Part shown: positions 48,969 through 60,689 of the stretch, piece by piece
How the letters are laid out: each line of letters opens with the position of its first letter
Numbering within the stretch: the first letter of the stretch is position 1
DNA from: Balaenoptera acutorostrata
Taxonomy: Eukaryota; Chordata; Mammalia; Artiodactyla; Balaenopteridae
DNA: 64,000 bases
NCBI RefSeq assembly: GCF_949987535.1
Contig: NC_080070.1
Span: 8,552,016-8,616,015 of the forward strand
Direction of reading: 5' to 3'
The notes under the pieces: generated by a model
Told to the model about the DNA's origin: nothing
The model's input: only the letters and a program-made list of their open reading frames with translations
Databases searched by the model: none
Made by a program: the position numbers and the translations under genes

Positions 48969-49166
48969 GGGTGTTCAACAACCTGGACATCTTGCAGAAA
49001 TAGGAGACGTACTGCTCACAGTACTCGGCGCTGTGGGTGATGGCGCTGATCTGGTCCATGGAGGCGCTGTAAATGAGCTGTGTCACCGAGTATTTTTCTG
49101 GGTTGTAGCCCACCACCGTCGTCTGCATCTGCAAATCATGAGACACTATGGTCCATACTTTGTCCT
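48966..49166 (-). CDS. CNTNAP2: CNTNAP2 internal exon, fibrinogen-like region (partial CDS)
   Basis: This is one internal coding exon of contactin-associated protein-like 2 (CASPR2), a type I membrane adhesion protein that clusters Kv1 potassium channels at axonal juxtaparanodes and acts in neuronal development. Read on the minus strand, the 201 nt give 66 whole codons, with two bases of a split codon at the 5' end and one at the 3' end, so the exon is phase-symmetric. Recognisable segments include [37 protein letters not shown] and [20 protein letters not shown]. These match my memory of the fibrinogen-like region after the first EGF-like repeat, roughly residues 620-690 of about 1,330. Two cysteines (EYC and YFC) lie near the end. 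A CCCCACAG acceptor precedes it and a CAG/GTAGGC donor follows. There is no internal stop. Compared with the human protein as I remember it, a few residues differ (T in MQTTVV, I in TQLIYS, H in AITHSAEY). I did not assign an exon number. The paralogues CNTNAP3-5 are the alternatives, but the fit to CNTNAP2 is better. Confidence 0.93.
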
Positions 49167-49205
49167 CTGTGGGGAGAAAAATGCCACGACAATGGGTCAT
49201 TAGTA
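49167..49205 (-). promoter_or_regulatory. 3' splice site with TACTAAT branch point
   Basis: On the minus strand the intron ends in a T-rich tract and CTCCCCACAG directly before the exon. A TACTAAT motif (49205 down to 49199) places the presumed branch adenosine at 49200, about 34 nt upstream of the first exon base. No AG lies between it and the acceptor, as expected for an AG exclusion zone. TACTAAT is close to the strongest known branch consensus, which is unusual among degenerate mammalian sites. Confidence 0.85.
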
Positions 49206-50745
49206 TGCAAATGCATCTTCAAATGTCAGAAAATAAGTGAGCTACACTTTCACTGGTGTTTCCCCTGAACTGCTGTAGAACAGAGCTAAATATAGTAATC
49301 CTTAAAGTAACCCCTACCCTTTCTCACACTAAGTTCTGCTTATACAGACAGAGTAGAAAAGTAATATTTTTTATTAAAAACAAACACAAGATACCTCCTG
49401 CAAATGAAACCAAATAGCCTGAGAATCTGGTTGATGCTCTAATATCTGCAGCATTGAATGTGAGGCCCATGGTGTTCCAAAGCCTTCCCGACTCTGTAAT
49501 CCCTCACTCCTTCCGTAGAACGGTATTTGCTCCTTCCTAAATGAACTACGTGCTCTCAAGCCTCTGGATCTTTGTACATGCCATTTGCTCTAATCAGAAT
49601 ATGCATCCTCATCTTGTCAACAAATATCCTTTTCACCCTGACCTTTCAGTTATAATTAGACACTGCATGCTCTGTTATGGAAATGCTCTACACATGTGGG
49701 ATGATGCAAATAAGTAATTACCTTGGTGTTCTGGACCCTGAAAATTTCAATATGTGAAAAGGAGAAGCATATATAAGATTGATGAGATTAAATGATAATC
49801 CTATATAGTACTGCATTTGAATTAGAAGCATCACTATGAACCCAGGATGACGTTATCTTTTTAAAAATGTAGGTATATGTCTTAGCTCTGTCCACTGAAA
49901 AAGTCCCCAAACAAGGACCAACCTCTGGCACCAGACGGTCATTACTCAATACCATTTTCCATTAAGAGAAAACTACGCTCCTGGAGAAATGGCTGATTCA
50001 GGGCTGGAGATGGATAAGAGGAGCCTGGAACATACTGTCACTTCAGAAACAAACTACTGGAGACAGAGAGTGGTTCAAAAAACCCCAGGGCCAAAGGAGG
50101 ATGATTTTAATTAAAATCAATAAGAATTTCCTGCAATGAATTAAAATACAGCGAGTATATTTAACTCCATGAGTTTGTACAAAAAAGAAATGTCTAATTT
50201 TGGAAGATGCTAGATAACTAACTCATTACTTTGAATATTGGTAAATAGAGGCAAAGAATCCAGCATTTAGTCTACCTTAGCTATATGAAGTGTAATGTAA
50301 CTACTTTCTTTATGGAAATATTTCAGCTCATAAATGAAGGCTAAATGATAAATTTTTTAACTTCTAACAAGTTAGTAGGATCTAAGTAGGATTATTCATG
50401 GTCACTAATATAACAAGTAAAACCGGAGGAGACGTGCCTGCTGGGGATCAGGAGGGGAGGGCAAGTACACAGCACTGCATGTGGAGGGGTGCGGACAAAA
50501 CTCCGAGATGAATTTCACCAAGCTTATAGACCTACCTGCCAACTTCTAGAAAATATAGGGGAAAGGGGAACATGTTAAATGTCACCAAAGGGAAACAGCA
50601 AAATCCATGCTGTGGAAAATTGTATACATCATACAATCTAGTTTTTCAACAGGTGAGTGATAAATTACAAAGGAAGAGAGACACACACACAGGAGAGAGA
50701 GAGAGAGACAGAGAGCTTTAGATTAAGAGAGATGAGAGATATCCT
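49206..50745. other. Intron 5' of the exon
   Basis: No further exon, gene or named repeat was seen. A (GA)n-rich patch lies at about 50680-50714. Confidence 0.5.
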
Positions 50746-50749
50746 GAAC

Positions 50750-51545
50750 TTGCCCCTCCTGAGGCCTTCCTATTTCAGGAAATGGCAACTCCATCCATCC
50801 AGTTCTAGGACAAAAGCCTTGGAGTCGCCCTCAACTCTTCCCTTTCTTCCACCTCCTCCTGCAGCCTGTCAGGGACCCCCACCTGCTCTACCTTCAATAA
50901 TTATTCCGAATCTGGGCATTCCTCACCCCACCCCCCACCACTGCTCTGGTCGAAGCCCCAGGGCCGCTCGCCTGCATCCCACAGTAACCTCTAACCAGTT
51001 CCCTCTTTCCACCCTTGCACCCTCACGCCTACCTTCAACACATCAGCCAGGCTGAGGTTTTCGAGCACAAGTCAGATTTTGACACAGCTCAGGGTCCTCA
51101 CATGGCACCCAGTCTCGTTCACAGACAAAGTCTAGTTCTTAGAATAGTGAAAGGCCCTCCGAGATCCGGCTCTTCCTTGCCGCCCTACTAATCTCCCCCT
51201 TGTTCCTTTGGCTCTGCCTCCTTGGAGACTCGCACTTGCTCTTTCCTGCATCTAGAGCCGTCTTTCCTCAAGCCCACTCCTTCTCCAGATCTGAGCTCCA
51301 GTGACAACCTTTCCTTCCCGAGTCCCACCCCACCACTGATGCTCTCCATCTACCTGCCCAGCTTTGTTTTTCTCCATAACGTTTATCTCTATCTTAGGGC
51401 ACATTTAAATTATTTTTAAATGTCTGTCTCCCACCATTAGAAGGGAAGAAAGCAGGGACTGTTTCAATGCTATATGCAATGTGTCTAGGATGGTAATTGG
51501 AACATAGCAGGTCTTCAAAAATATTAGTTGAATAGAAGAATGAAT
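50750..51545 (+). repeat. L2, long 3' portion
   Basis: The characteristic L2 phrases occur in order: CTTGGAGTCGCCCTCAACTC, CAGGCTGAGGTTTTCGAGCA, CGAGATCCGGCTCTTCCTTG, CTGAGCTCCAGTGACAACCT, AGAAAGCAGGGACTGTTTCA and ATAGCAGGTCTTCAAAAATA. The 132-codon frame at 50657-51055 is L2-derived, not a host gene. Confidence 0.85.
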
Positions 51546-51597
51546 TAATAAAAATAAACAGAATACAAATACTTAATCTAGGAACTTTTAAAAATTA

Positions 51598-51690
51598 CTT
51601 TGGTTCAAGTTCTGCCGAGACTATCCTTAGAGACTGTGGACAGGCCACTTCACTCCTCTGAGCCAGAACTTCACTTCATCTGTTACAACA
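51598..51690 (+). repeat. MIR fragment
   Basis: TTCAAGTTCTGCCGAGACTA, GGACAGGCCACTTCACTCCT and CTGAGCCAGAACTTCACTTC fit MIR. Confidence 0.6.
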
Positions 51691-52440
51691 TGCCTCTCTA
51701 CCAGAAGACTTTCCAGCTTGCTGTTCTTAAACTGATTAAAAGAAGTTCAGTTATGGTGTCCCCTGTAGTCATTTTCTATAGATAATTGTTTTTCCAGTTT
51801 TATCTTTGGCCTGATCAGAACTGCCTTCCTTTAGCTCCTCTGATACAGCAAGAAAAGCTACAATATATTTTGGTAATTCTGTCACTTTCTCACATGATTC
51901 TGAAAACAAACTGTTTGTCATTTATATCCAGACCTGCAGATTTACCTTCACCTAATTAAAAATTCATTAATTGAATTAGGTTACTTCTATCACTTTTCTG
52001 TTACAAAAAGTCTATGGCATAGAATTCTCAAATGTTTGATACCACTTACTTTTCCCTCCCTCCCTCCTTTCCTTCCTTCTTTCTCTCTTTTTTTTTTAAA
52101 ACAAACCCTTACCAAGAGCCTTGTCCTGTAGCACTGTTCCAGACCTCTCTTTCTTTAACTTTTGATGGAACAGCATTCTAATCTGACCCTCCTTTAAATA
52201 TCATAAACCCCTTTTTATATATACAAAATACGTTCATAAAGGCAAACATTAATTAAGCAAGTAAAACAAAATGATCACCCATTATGGTCTCTGTCAGTAA
52301 CTTTAAAAAGACTAACCAATTTGTTAATGTTGATGAATCTCTAACATTTTGGTCCTGGTGACTTCTTGACCCTAAACTCTAGTTCCAGCCATCTCAGCAC
52401 ACACATTTCATCATCAAAACCCTGTACATTATATCTTTAT
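51691..52440. other. Unique intron
   Basis: No gene was recognised. A CCTT-rich stretch lies near 52050-52095. Confidence 0.45.
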
Positions 52441-52444
52441 ATTT

Positions 52445-53030
52445 GTTTTATAGTCCACTCATTCATTCAACAAATATTATCATGTACCTACTATATGACC
52501 AGTACAGATCTAGGCACCATGGAAACCACAGCAAAAAAAAAAAAGCATTCATAAATTTTTGCAGCTTACATTCTTACATTCTAGTGGAGAATAGAAAACA
52601 GATAATAAGCAAAATTAAAAGAATACATATATATATAGTTAGCCAGTGATAATGGTGAGGAGAAAAACTAAATCAGGGAAGGGAAGAATAGGCTGTGTGT
52701 ATGTAACATATTTCCATGGGATTGCATTTTTAAACACAGAGGAAACCATAAAAGCCTTGAGAAAGTGACATTTGAATAAATAAGGTAGCTATCCAGCAAG
52801 CCATGTAGATGTCTGGGGAAAAGATTCCAGACAGAGGGAATGAATATGCAAATGTTCTAATTCTGGAATATTCTGGATGTCCTTCAGGTATACAAGAAAG
52901 CCAGTGAGTGACGAAAGGGGAGAGGAGCAGAAGTTGAAGGCAGAAATGTAATGAGAATGAGTGGATTGCGACCTTACAGTGAGATGGAAAGCCACTGGCT
53001 TTGGAAGGTTTGGAGCAAGTGAAAGTAGTT
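52445..53030 (-). repeat. L2, long 3' portion
   Basis: Inverted L2: ATTCATTCAACAAATATTAT, CTTACATTCTAGTGGAGAAT, AAAGTGACATTTGAATAAAT, TTCCAGACAGAGGGAATGAA, and GTGAGATGGAAAGCCACTGG at the far end. Confidence 0.85.
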
Positions 53031-54845
53031 TGCTTTAACTTAATCTTTGACATACTATTCTTTGCTGCAATAAAATTATACTTCAGAGGGGTTTGAAAAA
53101 TAATATATATATATATATCTTTATAAAGATTTAAAACTTTTTACAGTGTCATGGCATTATAAAAGGTAACATATAAGCTCTACTTTGATACCATAAAACA
53201 ATTACTGTTGATGCATCTTGCAAATTATTTTTTAATGCTTGTATATTACACATTGCAATGGCTCCTTTGGAGCTATTAAATCTTAAATGACAAATGGATA
53301 TTAACAATTTTGCAGATATCCAGCATCTAGAAGAAAGTTATGCTGCATAGATTTTTCTTCACTAGTATCATAAGTGGAAAAATTAAAAATCTTATTCCCA
53401 TATTCACAGTGTGTTTATATAGCATGCATTGTAGGATACGTGTGTAATGCAAATAAAAACTAATGTGTATGGAAACTTCTAATTTCTGCCACTGTCCATT
53501 TTCATGAAGAAGCAATTGATAAGCTAGTGTATTTCAAATATTCTTTTTGGATTAGTGTGTTATGAAAATGGCCTTTGTGATTACTTAGGGCTTAGTATCT
53601 GTCGCATCATGCAATTACATATTTAAAAACTGTCACATTGTGCATTGTTTTAAATATAGATGATTTAATGATATGTTTCAAATACTGGGGCACATCTGGA
53701 ACATACTGTGGGAATACATCCCTCTGCTTGGCAATTACAGGGTCCTCAAGATTACCCAGATTAGTTGTCTTGACATATGTACATTAGAAAGGTCCCTCTG
53801 CTACCTGTATCAGTGACCCCATATCCTTATCCTAACTGTAATTCTCAGGTAATTCACTTCATGAGAACTCAATTCCTGGCACGGTTGGAGTTATGACCAG
53901 GGCCCAATAAAGCCAGGAAATGACCAGTGAAAAAAGCAAAGAATTACTCCTCCCAGAATATAACCAGTTTCTTCATCATGCATATGGCTGTTCTTTGACT
54001 CTTTTCCATGTTATCCATATATAATCTGAAGTTCACAGTACAGAGCAGGTCTTCATACAGCACATTTTAATTAAAGTCCAATCTGAGCTAAATTCAGTGG
54101 AAAAAAATTTTGTGTCCCATACATCTGAATATGCATCTAAGTGTTTCTGATTTTCAAGCAGCATCATGGTTCTGGTTATTGACCAATTTGTCAATCTGGG
54201 AGCTTTTTACACCTTTATTCATATTAACTCTGAAATGATCTTTAAAATTAAGGGAATATTACATTATAAATTACCTAAATTTAAAATGATGAATAAAGCT
54301 TGTTAGGCGGGCATCAGCAACATCCACTTGTAGTCCAAATCCCTGAGCAGCCCTATTATCTGTTACAGTAATTCTACAGGAATGACTTGGGTCTCTCACT
54401 CTGAGAGTAACACAACTGGAGCTCAACTATAACACATGCTTCACCTAAGATTTTCCATATTGCATGTAAAACTCGGCCTGCTGCATAAAACTAGTGAATT
54501 CAATTTTGTATATCCTTAAATTTCTTCTCTAACTCATAAACTGCATTCTGATAACTAGGTTTGTGGCTTTCTTTGAGCATAGAAGTCTTAATAGCTATTA
54601 TCCTGATTCAGTAAATCAACAACTGAACCTCGACTATGAGGAAGATATGAGCAAGGATCGCCAATGAAATGCTATAGCATCAATAAGAATTGCTTACATG
54701 TTTGTAGCCCTGCAGGAGAACACAGCCAAGGGAAGAAGCCTACCATTTAAAAGAAACCATGTTCTCATGTGAAAAATTTTGAGTTCTATATAGTACCAAG
54801 ATAATGTCATTTTAGAGAGCATCCATTTTGACTCTCTTCAATTAG
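53031..54845. other. Unique AT-rich intron, about 1.8 kb
   Basis: No gene or named repeat was recognised. An (AT)n run lies near 53102-53119. Confidence 0.5.
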
Positions 54846-54846
54846 A

Positions 54847-55508
54847 GATTAAGAAACCAAATGTAATAGAGTTACCACATGATCCTGCAATCCCACTCCC
54901 AGGCATATATCCGGAAAAGACAAAAACTCTAGTTCAAAAAGATACATGCACCCCAATGTTCACAGCAGCACTACTTACAATAGCCAAGACATGGAAACAA
55001 CCTAAGTGTGCATCAATGAATGGCTAAAGAAGATTTTATATATATATTATAAAATAATATATATATAAAATGGAATATTAGCCATAAAAAGAATGAAATA
55101 TTGTCATTTGCAGCAACATGCATGGACCTAGAGATTATCATACTAAGTGAAGTGAGTCAGAGAAAGACAAGTATCACATGATATCACTTATATGTGGAAT
55201 CTAAAAAAAATACAAATGAACTAATTTACAAACAGAAACAGTCTCACAGACACAGAAAACAAACTTTCCCAAAGGGGAAAAGCGTGGGGGAAGGGATAAA
55301 TTAGGAGTATGGGATTAACAGATGCACTACTATATATAAAATAAACAACAAGGATTTACTGTATAGCACAGGGAACTACATTCAATATCTTATAATCAAT
55401 AAGGGAAGAGAATCTGAAAAAGAATATATATATATGAATCACTTTGCTGTACACCTGAAACTAACACAATATTGTAAATCAACTATACTTCAATTAAAAA
55501 AAAAAAGT
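54847..55508 (+). mobile_element. 5'-truncated L1 3' end, plus strand
   Basis: It begins in the ORF2 C-terminal region (GAGTTACCACATGATCCTGC, CCCACTCCCAGGCATATATC) and continues through the 3' untranslated region (GTATAGCACAGGGAACTACA) to ATACTTCAATTAAAAAAAAA. It is antisense to CNTNAP2. Confidence 0.9.
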
Positions 55509-55829
55509 GTCAGAAGTGATAAGTGGCTTGACCAAATGAATATGAAAAGTTAGTGGCAAAATAAAGGAAACTCTGTCCCCTAATTCTGGATTTAGTGCTC
55601 TTTTCACTACACATGTCTTTGACCCAGTGGTGATATGCTTGGTGACATGTCAAAATATTTATTGTCTTCCCCACAGCACCCCACTAATTTTCAGGGGGCA
55701 GGGGAATATAGACACTATTTTAGACTTTTTAAATATTATTTTAAATTACAATATACAAGTTATTACATCAAGAAAAATGTCATAAAACAGTAATATAATT
55801 CAATCATGAATACATTCATAAACCACTAC

Positions 55830-56070
55830 TGAGTTTTTGATCTGTTTCAGCACGATGTTAGGTTCTGGAAGTACAAGGATGAAAAAGACTTGAGTTCCTG
55901 TCCTCAACAAGCCTGTAGTCCAATGGAGGGGAGAAAACATTAAGCTTGAAATTGCAAATTGCAAACAGGTGCTAAAACAGATATATGCACAGGGTCTTGT
56001 GAGTTCACATGAAAAGTCTGTATAACCCAGCTTTAGACAGCCATGAAGAGACCAAGAGGACATGGCATTT
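55830..56070 (-). repeat. L2 fragment
   Basis: CACGATGTTAGGTTCTGGAA, TTCCTGTCCTCAACAAGCCT and TAGTCCAATGGAGGGGAGAA fit an inverted L2 3' region, degenerate. Confidence 0.6.
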
Positions 56071-56354
56071 TCAGTGAATGATGAAGGTTAAATAGGGATG
56101 AGCCATATGAAGATGGTGACAAAAGCAGTTTCATTCTTCTTATAGCTCAGACCAAATACCTTGGAGACAAAACGTTCTGTAAATGGGATCTGGATCAATT
56201 GGAAATTGAAGGGTCTGGAATGGTGAAGTATAAGATTGCAGTCATAACAATTACATATGGGTTGAAAGTTCTAGTAGCTCGTCGCAGTGTAGGTGTTGAA
56301 ATACTGTGGAGATAGAAGATTAACTTATATTTCAAAAAATATTTCTCCAAAGGC

Positions 56355-56440
56355 ATATAGGACAAGCCCACAGCTAACATCATACTCAACAGGGAATAGC
56401 TGAAAACATTTCCTCTAAAATCTGGAACAAGTCAAGGGGA
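56355..56440 (+). repeat. Short L1 ORF2 fragment
   Basis: GACAAGCCCACAGCTAACAT, CATACTCAACAGGGAATAGC and AAACATTTCCTCTAAAATCT match the reverse-transcriptase region of L1 over about 85 bases. Confidence 0.75.
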
Positions 56441-57211
56441 ATATGATTAGGGATATACCTAGGCTTTAATTTTATATTTGATGTTATATTTCTTAATCTG
56501 GGTGTTGGATACAAACTAGAAATACTTCATATTGAAACAAACAATTAACAGGTACCTTATTTCAGGTAAACTCTGTATGAATTTCAGATTTGTAAAAGTA
56601 ATAATCTAGGAAATACTGGTCATTTTACATGAGCTATGTGTGATTTACTGCATAAATCACAGAACAATTTGTTATGTAGTTGCTTATCCAAAGTATTAAA
56701 TAATTCTACAAACTATGTTAGGTTATAATGATGGTAGACTATGATGGTTTTTTGTTTTTGTTTCATTTTTTAGTCATTTGTCAGAGGATCTATTTGAAAA
56801 TTTCATCAGTCTTCCAGGTAGATAAGTTTAAAGACCATTAATTTTATAGACCATTATTTTGTTTAGAAGGTTTTCTCAATAGTTATGATCTGACTGACAC
56901 ATTTTAACTTATTAGAAATTTTTGGTGTCATATTTTTCTCCCCCCAAATATGTTTTGTGTGAGCATTACAAGCATCTCTGTAACCTAGACCCTAATATCA
57001 TAGAGGTCATTTCACCGTGGTGGGCTTCGATGGTTTGAGCCACTCCATAATGCCTGTTATGTATGCAGCTCAGGTGGCATAAGCAGCTTTAATCACATGT
57101 AGAGAAATAAGGTATATAAAGCAGATGGAACCCCTGCAGGAAGCACCGAGGAAATGAACTAAAAGTACAGATGATGTTCTGCAGGTGGTGGAAAATGTTG
57201 ATTATTTTTAT
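56441..57211. other. Unique intron
   Basis: No feature was recognised. Confidence 0.5.
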
Positions 57212-57254
57212 GCTCACAATTCCAGCTCACAATTCCAGCTCACAATTCCAGCTC
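57212..57254 (+). repeat. 13-bp tandem repeat, 3.3 copies
   Basis: Three perfect copies of GCTCACAATTCCA followed by GCTCA. It lies in otherwise unique sequence. Confidence 0.95.
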
Positions 57255-57619
57255 AAAAATGGAGTGTTGTGAGCAAGTATAAATAATGGTGGATCATTCA
57301 TACCCACCTGAAGAACAATTTGGAGCCTATGTGTATCATTTTTCGAGGAAGGCATTAGCTATTTTCTGGGAAGAAGAATATTTGTTAATGTTTTTGTTCC
57401 ACTGTAGAGATGTTAACATTCTTTTACAATACGGCTAGAGTTATTGACTGCATTTATATGAATACTTAGACAAGCTCATCTTCCCTTTCCTTTTTCTCTC
57501 ACACTGGGTAGAGATGTAGTTGGTGTGTATTTGATAGTCGGGAGTTCACCTCTGTGGCAATAAGATTTCTATCCTGTGTAGCAAGGAAATGTTACTCTTC
57601 AATTCGTGTTGCTTATAAT

Positions 57620-57710
57620 GGTAATTAGATTTTGATCTGGGTTCAAACTTGGACACTAGGTAAATGTCATCTTGGATCAATGACTGACCATTTCTGTGGA
57701 CCTTTCAAGG
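57620..57710 (+). repeat. MIR fragment
   Basis: GATCTGGGTTCAAACTTGGA and TCAATGACTGACCATTTCTG fit the MIR head region. Confidence 0.5.
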
Positions 57711-57784
57711 TAACACTTATTTCCTATTATTTAAAAACACCTTAAAACATATTGCACACACTTGGTTAAAAAAAAATCACTTCA

Positions 57785-58235
57785 AGTATTTACCACACTG
57801 ACCTACCTGTAGTTCAAATATGCCAGGCACTTATGCTTTAAGGCTTCTGCTTGGCTGTTTCCTCTGCCTACAGGAATTTTTCCAGGTGGTCTCAAGGCTA
57901 ACTCCCTCACCTCCATTAGTCTTGATTCAAATGGCATGTTCTCATTGAGGTCTGCGAAGTCTATCTTGTTTAAACTTACAGCCCACTCTGTAAACTTACA
58001 GCCTTCCCTTCTCTGCACCCACAGCACATATGTATGGCCTTTGAACATAGTATACAATTTACTTGTTTGTTATTTTTATCGTCTGCCTCCCTACCCCACC
58101 TTCCTCATAGACTATAAACTTCAATATATCAGTGAATTTTTGAAATAAATTTTGTTGACTCATGAATCTTAAAGTCTTAGAATAGTACCTAGCAGTCTGC
58201 AGAAGTTCATAAATATTGTGCTAATAATATACCTT
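57785..58235 (+). repeat. L2 3' portion
   Basis: AGGCTTCTGCTTGGCTGTTT, CCTCTGCCTACAGGAATTTT, TTGATTCAAATGGCATGTTC, AGACTATAAACTTCAATATA and GTACCTAGCAGTCTGCAGAA follow the L2 consensus. Confidence 0.8.
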
Positions 58236-58329
58236 AACCCTTTCTTCACTTAGTTTCCAACAAATCTCTATCACAATCATCATCAGTGATTTGATGGTAT
58301 TTGGTAGTATATATCTATTTGATATATAC

Positions 58330-58564
58330 TAACAAATATAAAATAGATAGCTAGTGGGAAGCAGCTGCATAGCACAGGGAGATCAGCTCAGTGCTTTGTG
58401 ACCACCTAGAGGGGTGGGATAGGGAGGGTGGGAGGGAGACGCAAGAGGGAGGAGATATGGGGATATATGTATATGTATAGCTGATTCACTTTGTTATAAA
58501 GCAGAAACTAACACACCATTGTAAAGCAATTATATTCCAATAAAGATGTTCAAAAAAAAAAAAG
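58330..58564 (+). mobile_element. Short L1 3' end, plus strand
   Basis: TATAAAATAGATAGCTAGTG, AGCAGCTGCATAGCACAGGG, GTGACCACCTAGAGGGGTGG and GTTATAAAGCAGAAACTAAC lead to an A12 tail. It is the same young 3'-end type as the copies at 4.9, 23.3 and 30.9 kb but in opposite orientation. Confidence 0.9.
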
Positions 58565-58904
58565 AAATACAGTTCATGGGCTTATAGATCTCATGAGATA
58601 GTTCTACAATTTATTAAGCTTCATAAAAAATAAATAAACATTTAGAGAGTCTTTACAGGTGGAACAAAGTGATATTTGAAATTATAAACTCCTGGTACTG
58701 TACTTGCAGTATTTACAAGATTTTTTAAATCTTGTAAACTGCAAGGATTTTTTTAAAGAGCAACATGATAATACATCCAAGATGCAATAAGCTTCTTAAA
58801 ACCATCATCATTTTCTTTCTGGGTTGAACAGTAAGATAATAATCATTCTGTGCTAAGTGTGTGCACATCTCCTTACATAGCAAGAGGTCCTGAACACAGG
58901 AGCT
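58565..58904. other. Unique intron
   Basis: No feature was recognised. Confidence 0.45.
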
Positions 58905-59050
58905 TTCATTCATCAACAACTTGCTTTATTCCAAGCACTGTTCTAGGTCCTGAGCACATGAAGGCAAATAACTTGTGTGGCAGGCATGCCACCAAAGAGC
59001 TAGTGGGAAGAAGGTACACAAAATAAGTAATTACTGTACAACCTGAAAAA
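58905..59050 (-). repeat. L2 fragment
   Basis: CTTTATTCCAAGCACTGTTC, TAGGTCCTGAGCACATGAAG and AAGAGCTAGTGGGAAGAAGG resemble an inverted L2 3' end. Confidence 0.6.
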
Positions 59051-59503
59051 ATAACTTACTTTTCAAGCAACTGCCAGAATCATCCAAGTAATGAGATTTA
59101 GCATATAAATCATAAACCCACTTATAACCTACATCACATCCTTTAACATACATAACACATTCTTTAAAATTCTCTGCTATTGTATTTATATATTTTTTTA
59201 TTGTTGGGAGATTTTATTTTCTGTAAGCACTTAGTTTAAACCTAAGCTGTATCAGGCTAACCTGAGAAATTATATTCTTCTTGAAGTTTCTATCCAAAAA
59301 GCTTTGATGTAGCAGAAAACACACAATTGAAAATGACAGTTTGATTCGCTATTAACAGGATAGAATCTCATAAGATGGCCCTTCCTTTCATGTTGACCCT
59401 AGTTCACATTACTGACTGCCCCTAAAACTTGAAAAGATCAAATACATTCCAGCAATTTACATTTTGGGGGCACTAAGGGCTGTGGTTTAGGCGATTTCCC
59501 ATC
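59051..59503. other. Unique intron
   Basis: No feature was recognised. Confidence 0.45.
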
Positions 59504-59516
59504 AGAAAGTCTGTGG

Positions 59517-59833
59517 TAACAGAAACAGACTCACAGACATAGAAAATAAATTTATGGTTACAAAAGGGGAAGTGGGGGGGGGATAAATTAGGAGTCTGGG
59601 ATTAGCAGATACAAACTACTATATATAAAATAAATAAACAACAAGGTCCTATTGTATAGCACAGGGAACTATATTGAATATCCTGTAATAAACCATAATG
59701 GAAAAGAATATGAAAAAGAATATATATGTACATGTATACATGCACATATATATAATATATATAAAACTGAATCACTTTGCTGTACACCAGAAACTAACAC
59801 AATATTGTAAATCAACTATATTTCAATAAAAAA
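59517..59833 (+). mobile_element. Short L1 3' end, plus strand, with target duplication
   Basis: It starts within the L1 3' untranslated region (AACAGAAACAGACTCACAGA), passes GTATAGCACAGGGAACTATA and an (AT)n patch, and ends TATATTTCAATAAAAAA. Flanks are AGAAAGTCTGTGG (59504-59516) and AGAAAGTTTATGG (59834-59846), a 13-bp duplication with two changes. Confidence 0.9.
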
Positions 59834-59846
59834 AGAAAGTTTATGG

Positions 59847-60289
59847 CCCTTTTCCCTCCTTTCAACCCAAGCACCAGGCTTAAACATAATTTTTTTTGGT
59901 AATACAGATAATATTTATCACCTTGGAAGAAAATTTCCAAATAATCAACTCCTCTGAGTATTTAATTTTCCCCATTAAATCAGTTTCTATTCACTGAAGC
60001 AGCCCCCATTGTGAGGAACATTAGCACGACAGTCTGACAGATTAAGTTCCTTGGTGAGGATAATTAGCTAGAAATAAATTTTTAGGGAAAGAAAATCCTT
60101 AAGATAGCAGAATTAACATATCCAAAGGACCTAAAACTGGTGTTCTCACTTTAATTTTAACAGAAGTACAAATGTATTAGGTGATTTCACTTTAAAAAAA
60201 AAAAAAAAGATTCTCTGAGAAACTAAAATATTAAAGCTCCTCTAAACCCAGCAAATTCTTCCCCCCTGCCAAGAACACTCCCACCTGTC
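59847..60289. other. Unique intron
   Basis: No feature was recognised apart from an A-run near 60194-60208. Confidence 0.45.
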
Positions 60290-60600
60290 CTGGCTCTGAG
60301 TCCATCAAGTCTCAGCTTTTAAGTACTTTGCTAGAAAATATCACCCACTTCCCAAGCCCCAATATCAGACCAAGTTCAGATTAGATATCCATCCATCTCC
60401 ATCTGCCTCCCTAACAATCCATGTTTACCACTGGGTTTGCATTTCTCATATCGTATTTGGAACATATTTGTTGTAACCATAACTCTGCTGTCCCTGAGGC
60501 AGAGTTGGATATCACTGTCATTGCTGAATCCTTAGTGCCTAACCGAGTACCTGGTGTAGGTACTCAAGTGCTCAGTAAATACTTGCTGAACTAATGAAGT
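60290..60600 (+). repeat. L2 3' end
   Basis: It ends with CTTAGTGCCTAACCGAGTAC, GTACTCAAGTGCTCAGTAAA and TACTTGCTGAACTAATGAA, the usual L2 terminus. Upstream wording is degenerate. Confidence 0.7.
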
Positions 60601-60689
60601 GGCACGGAGTTCAACACTGGGCTCAAGAAGCAGATGCAGCTGAAGGACGTGGGGTGGGGCTCAGACTGAGGAGCCATTCTGCAAAGGGT

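Noticed and set aside
50657..51055. Proline/serine-rich 132-codon frame
   Set aside because: The sequence is an L2 element on the plus strand.
57212..57254. CRISPR-like array
   Set aside because: Units are directly adjacent 13-mers with no spacers, in a mammalian intron.
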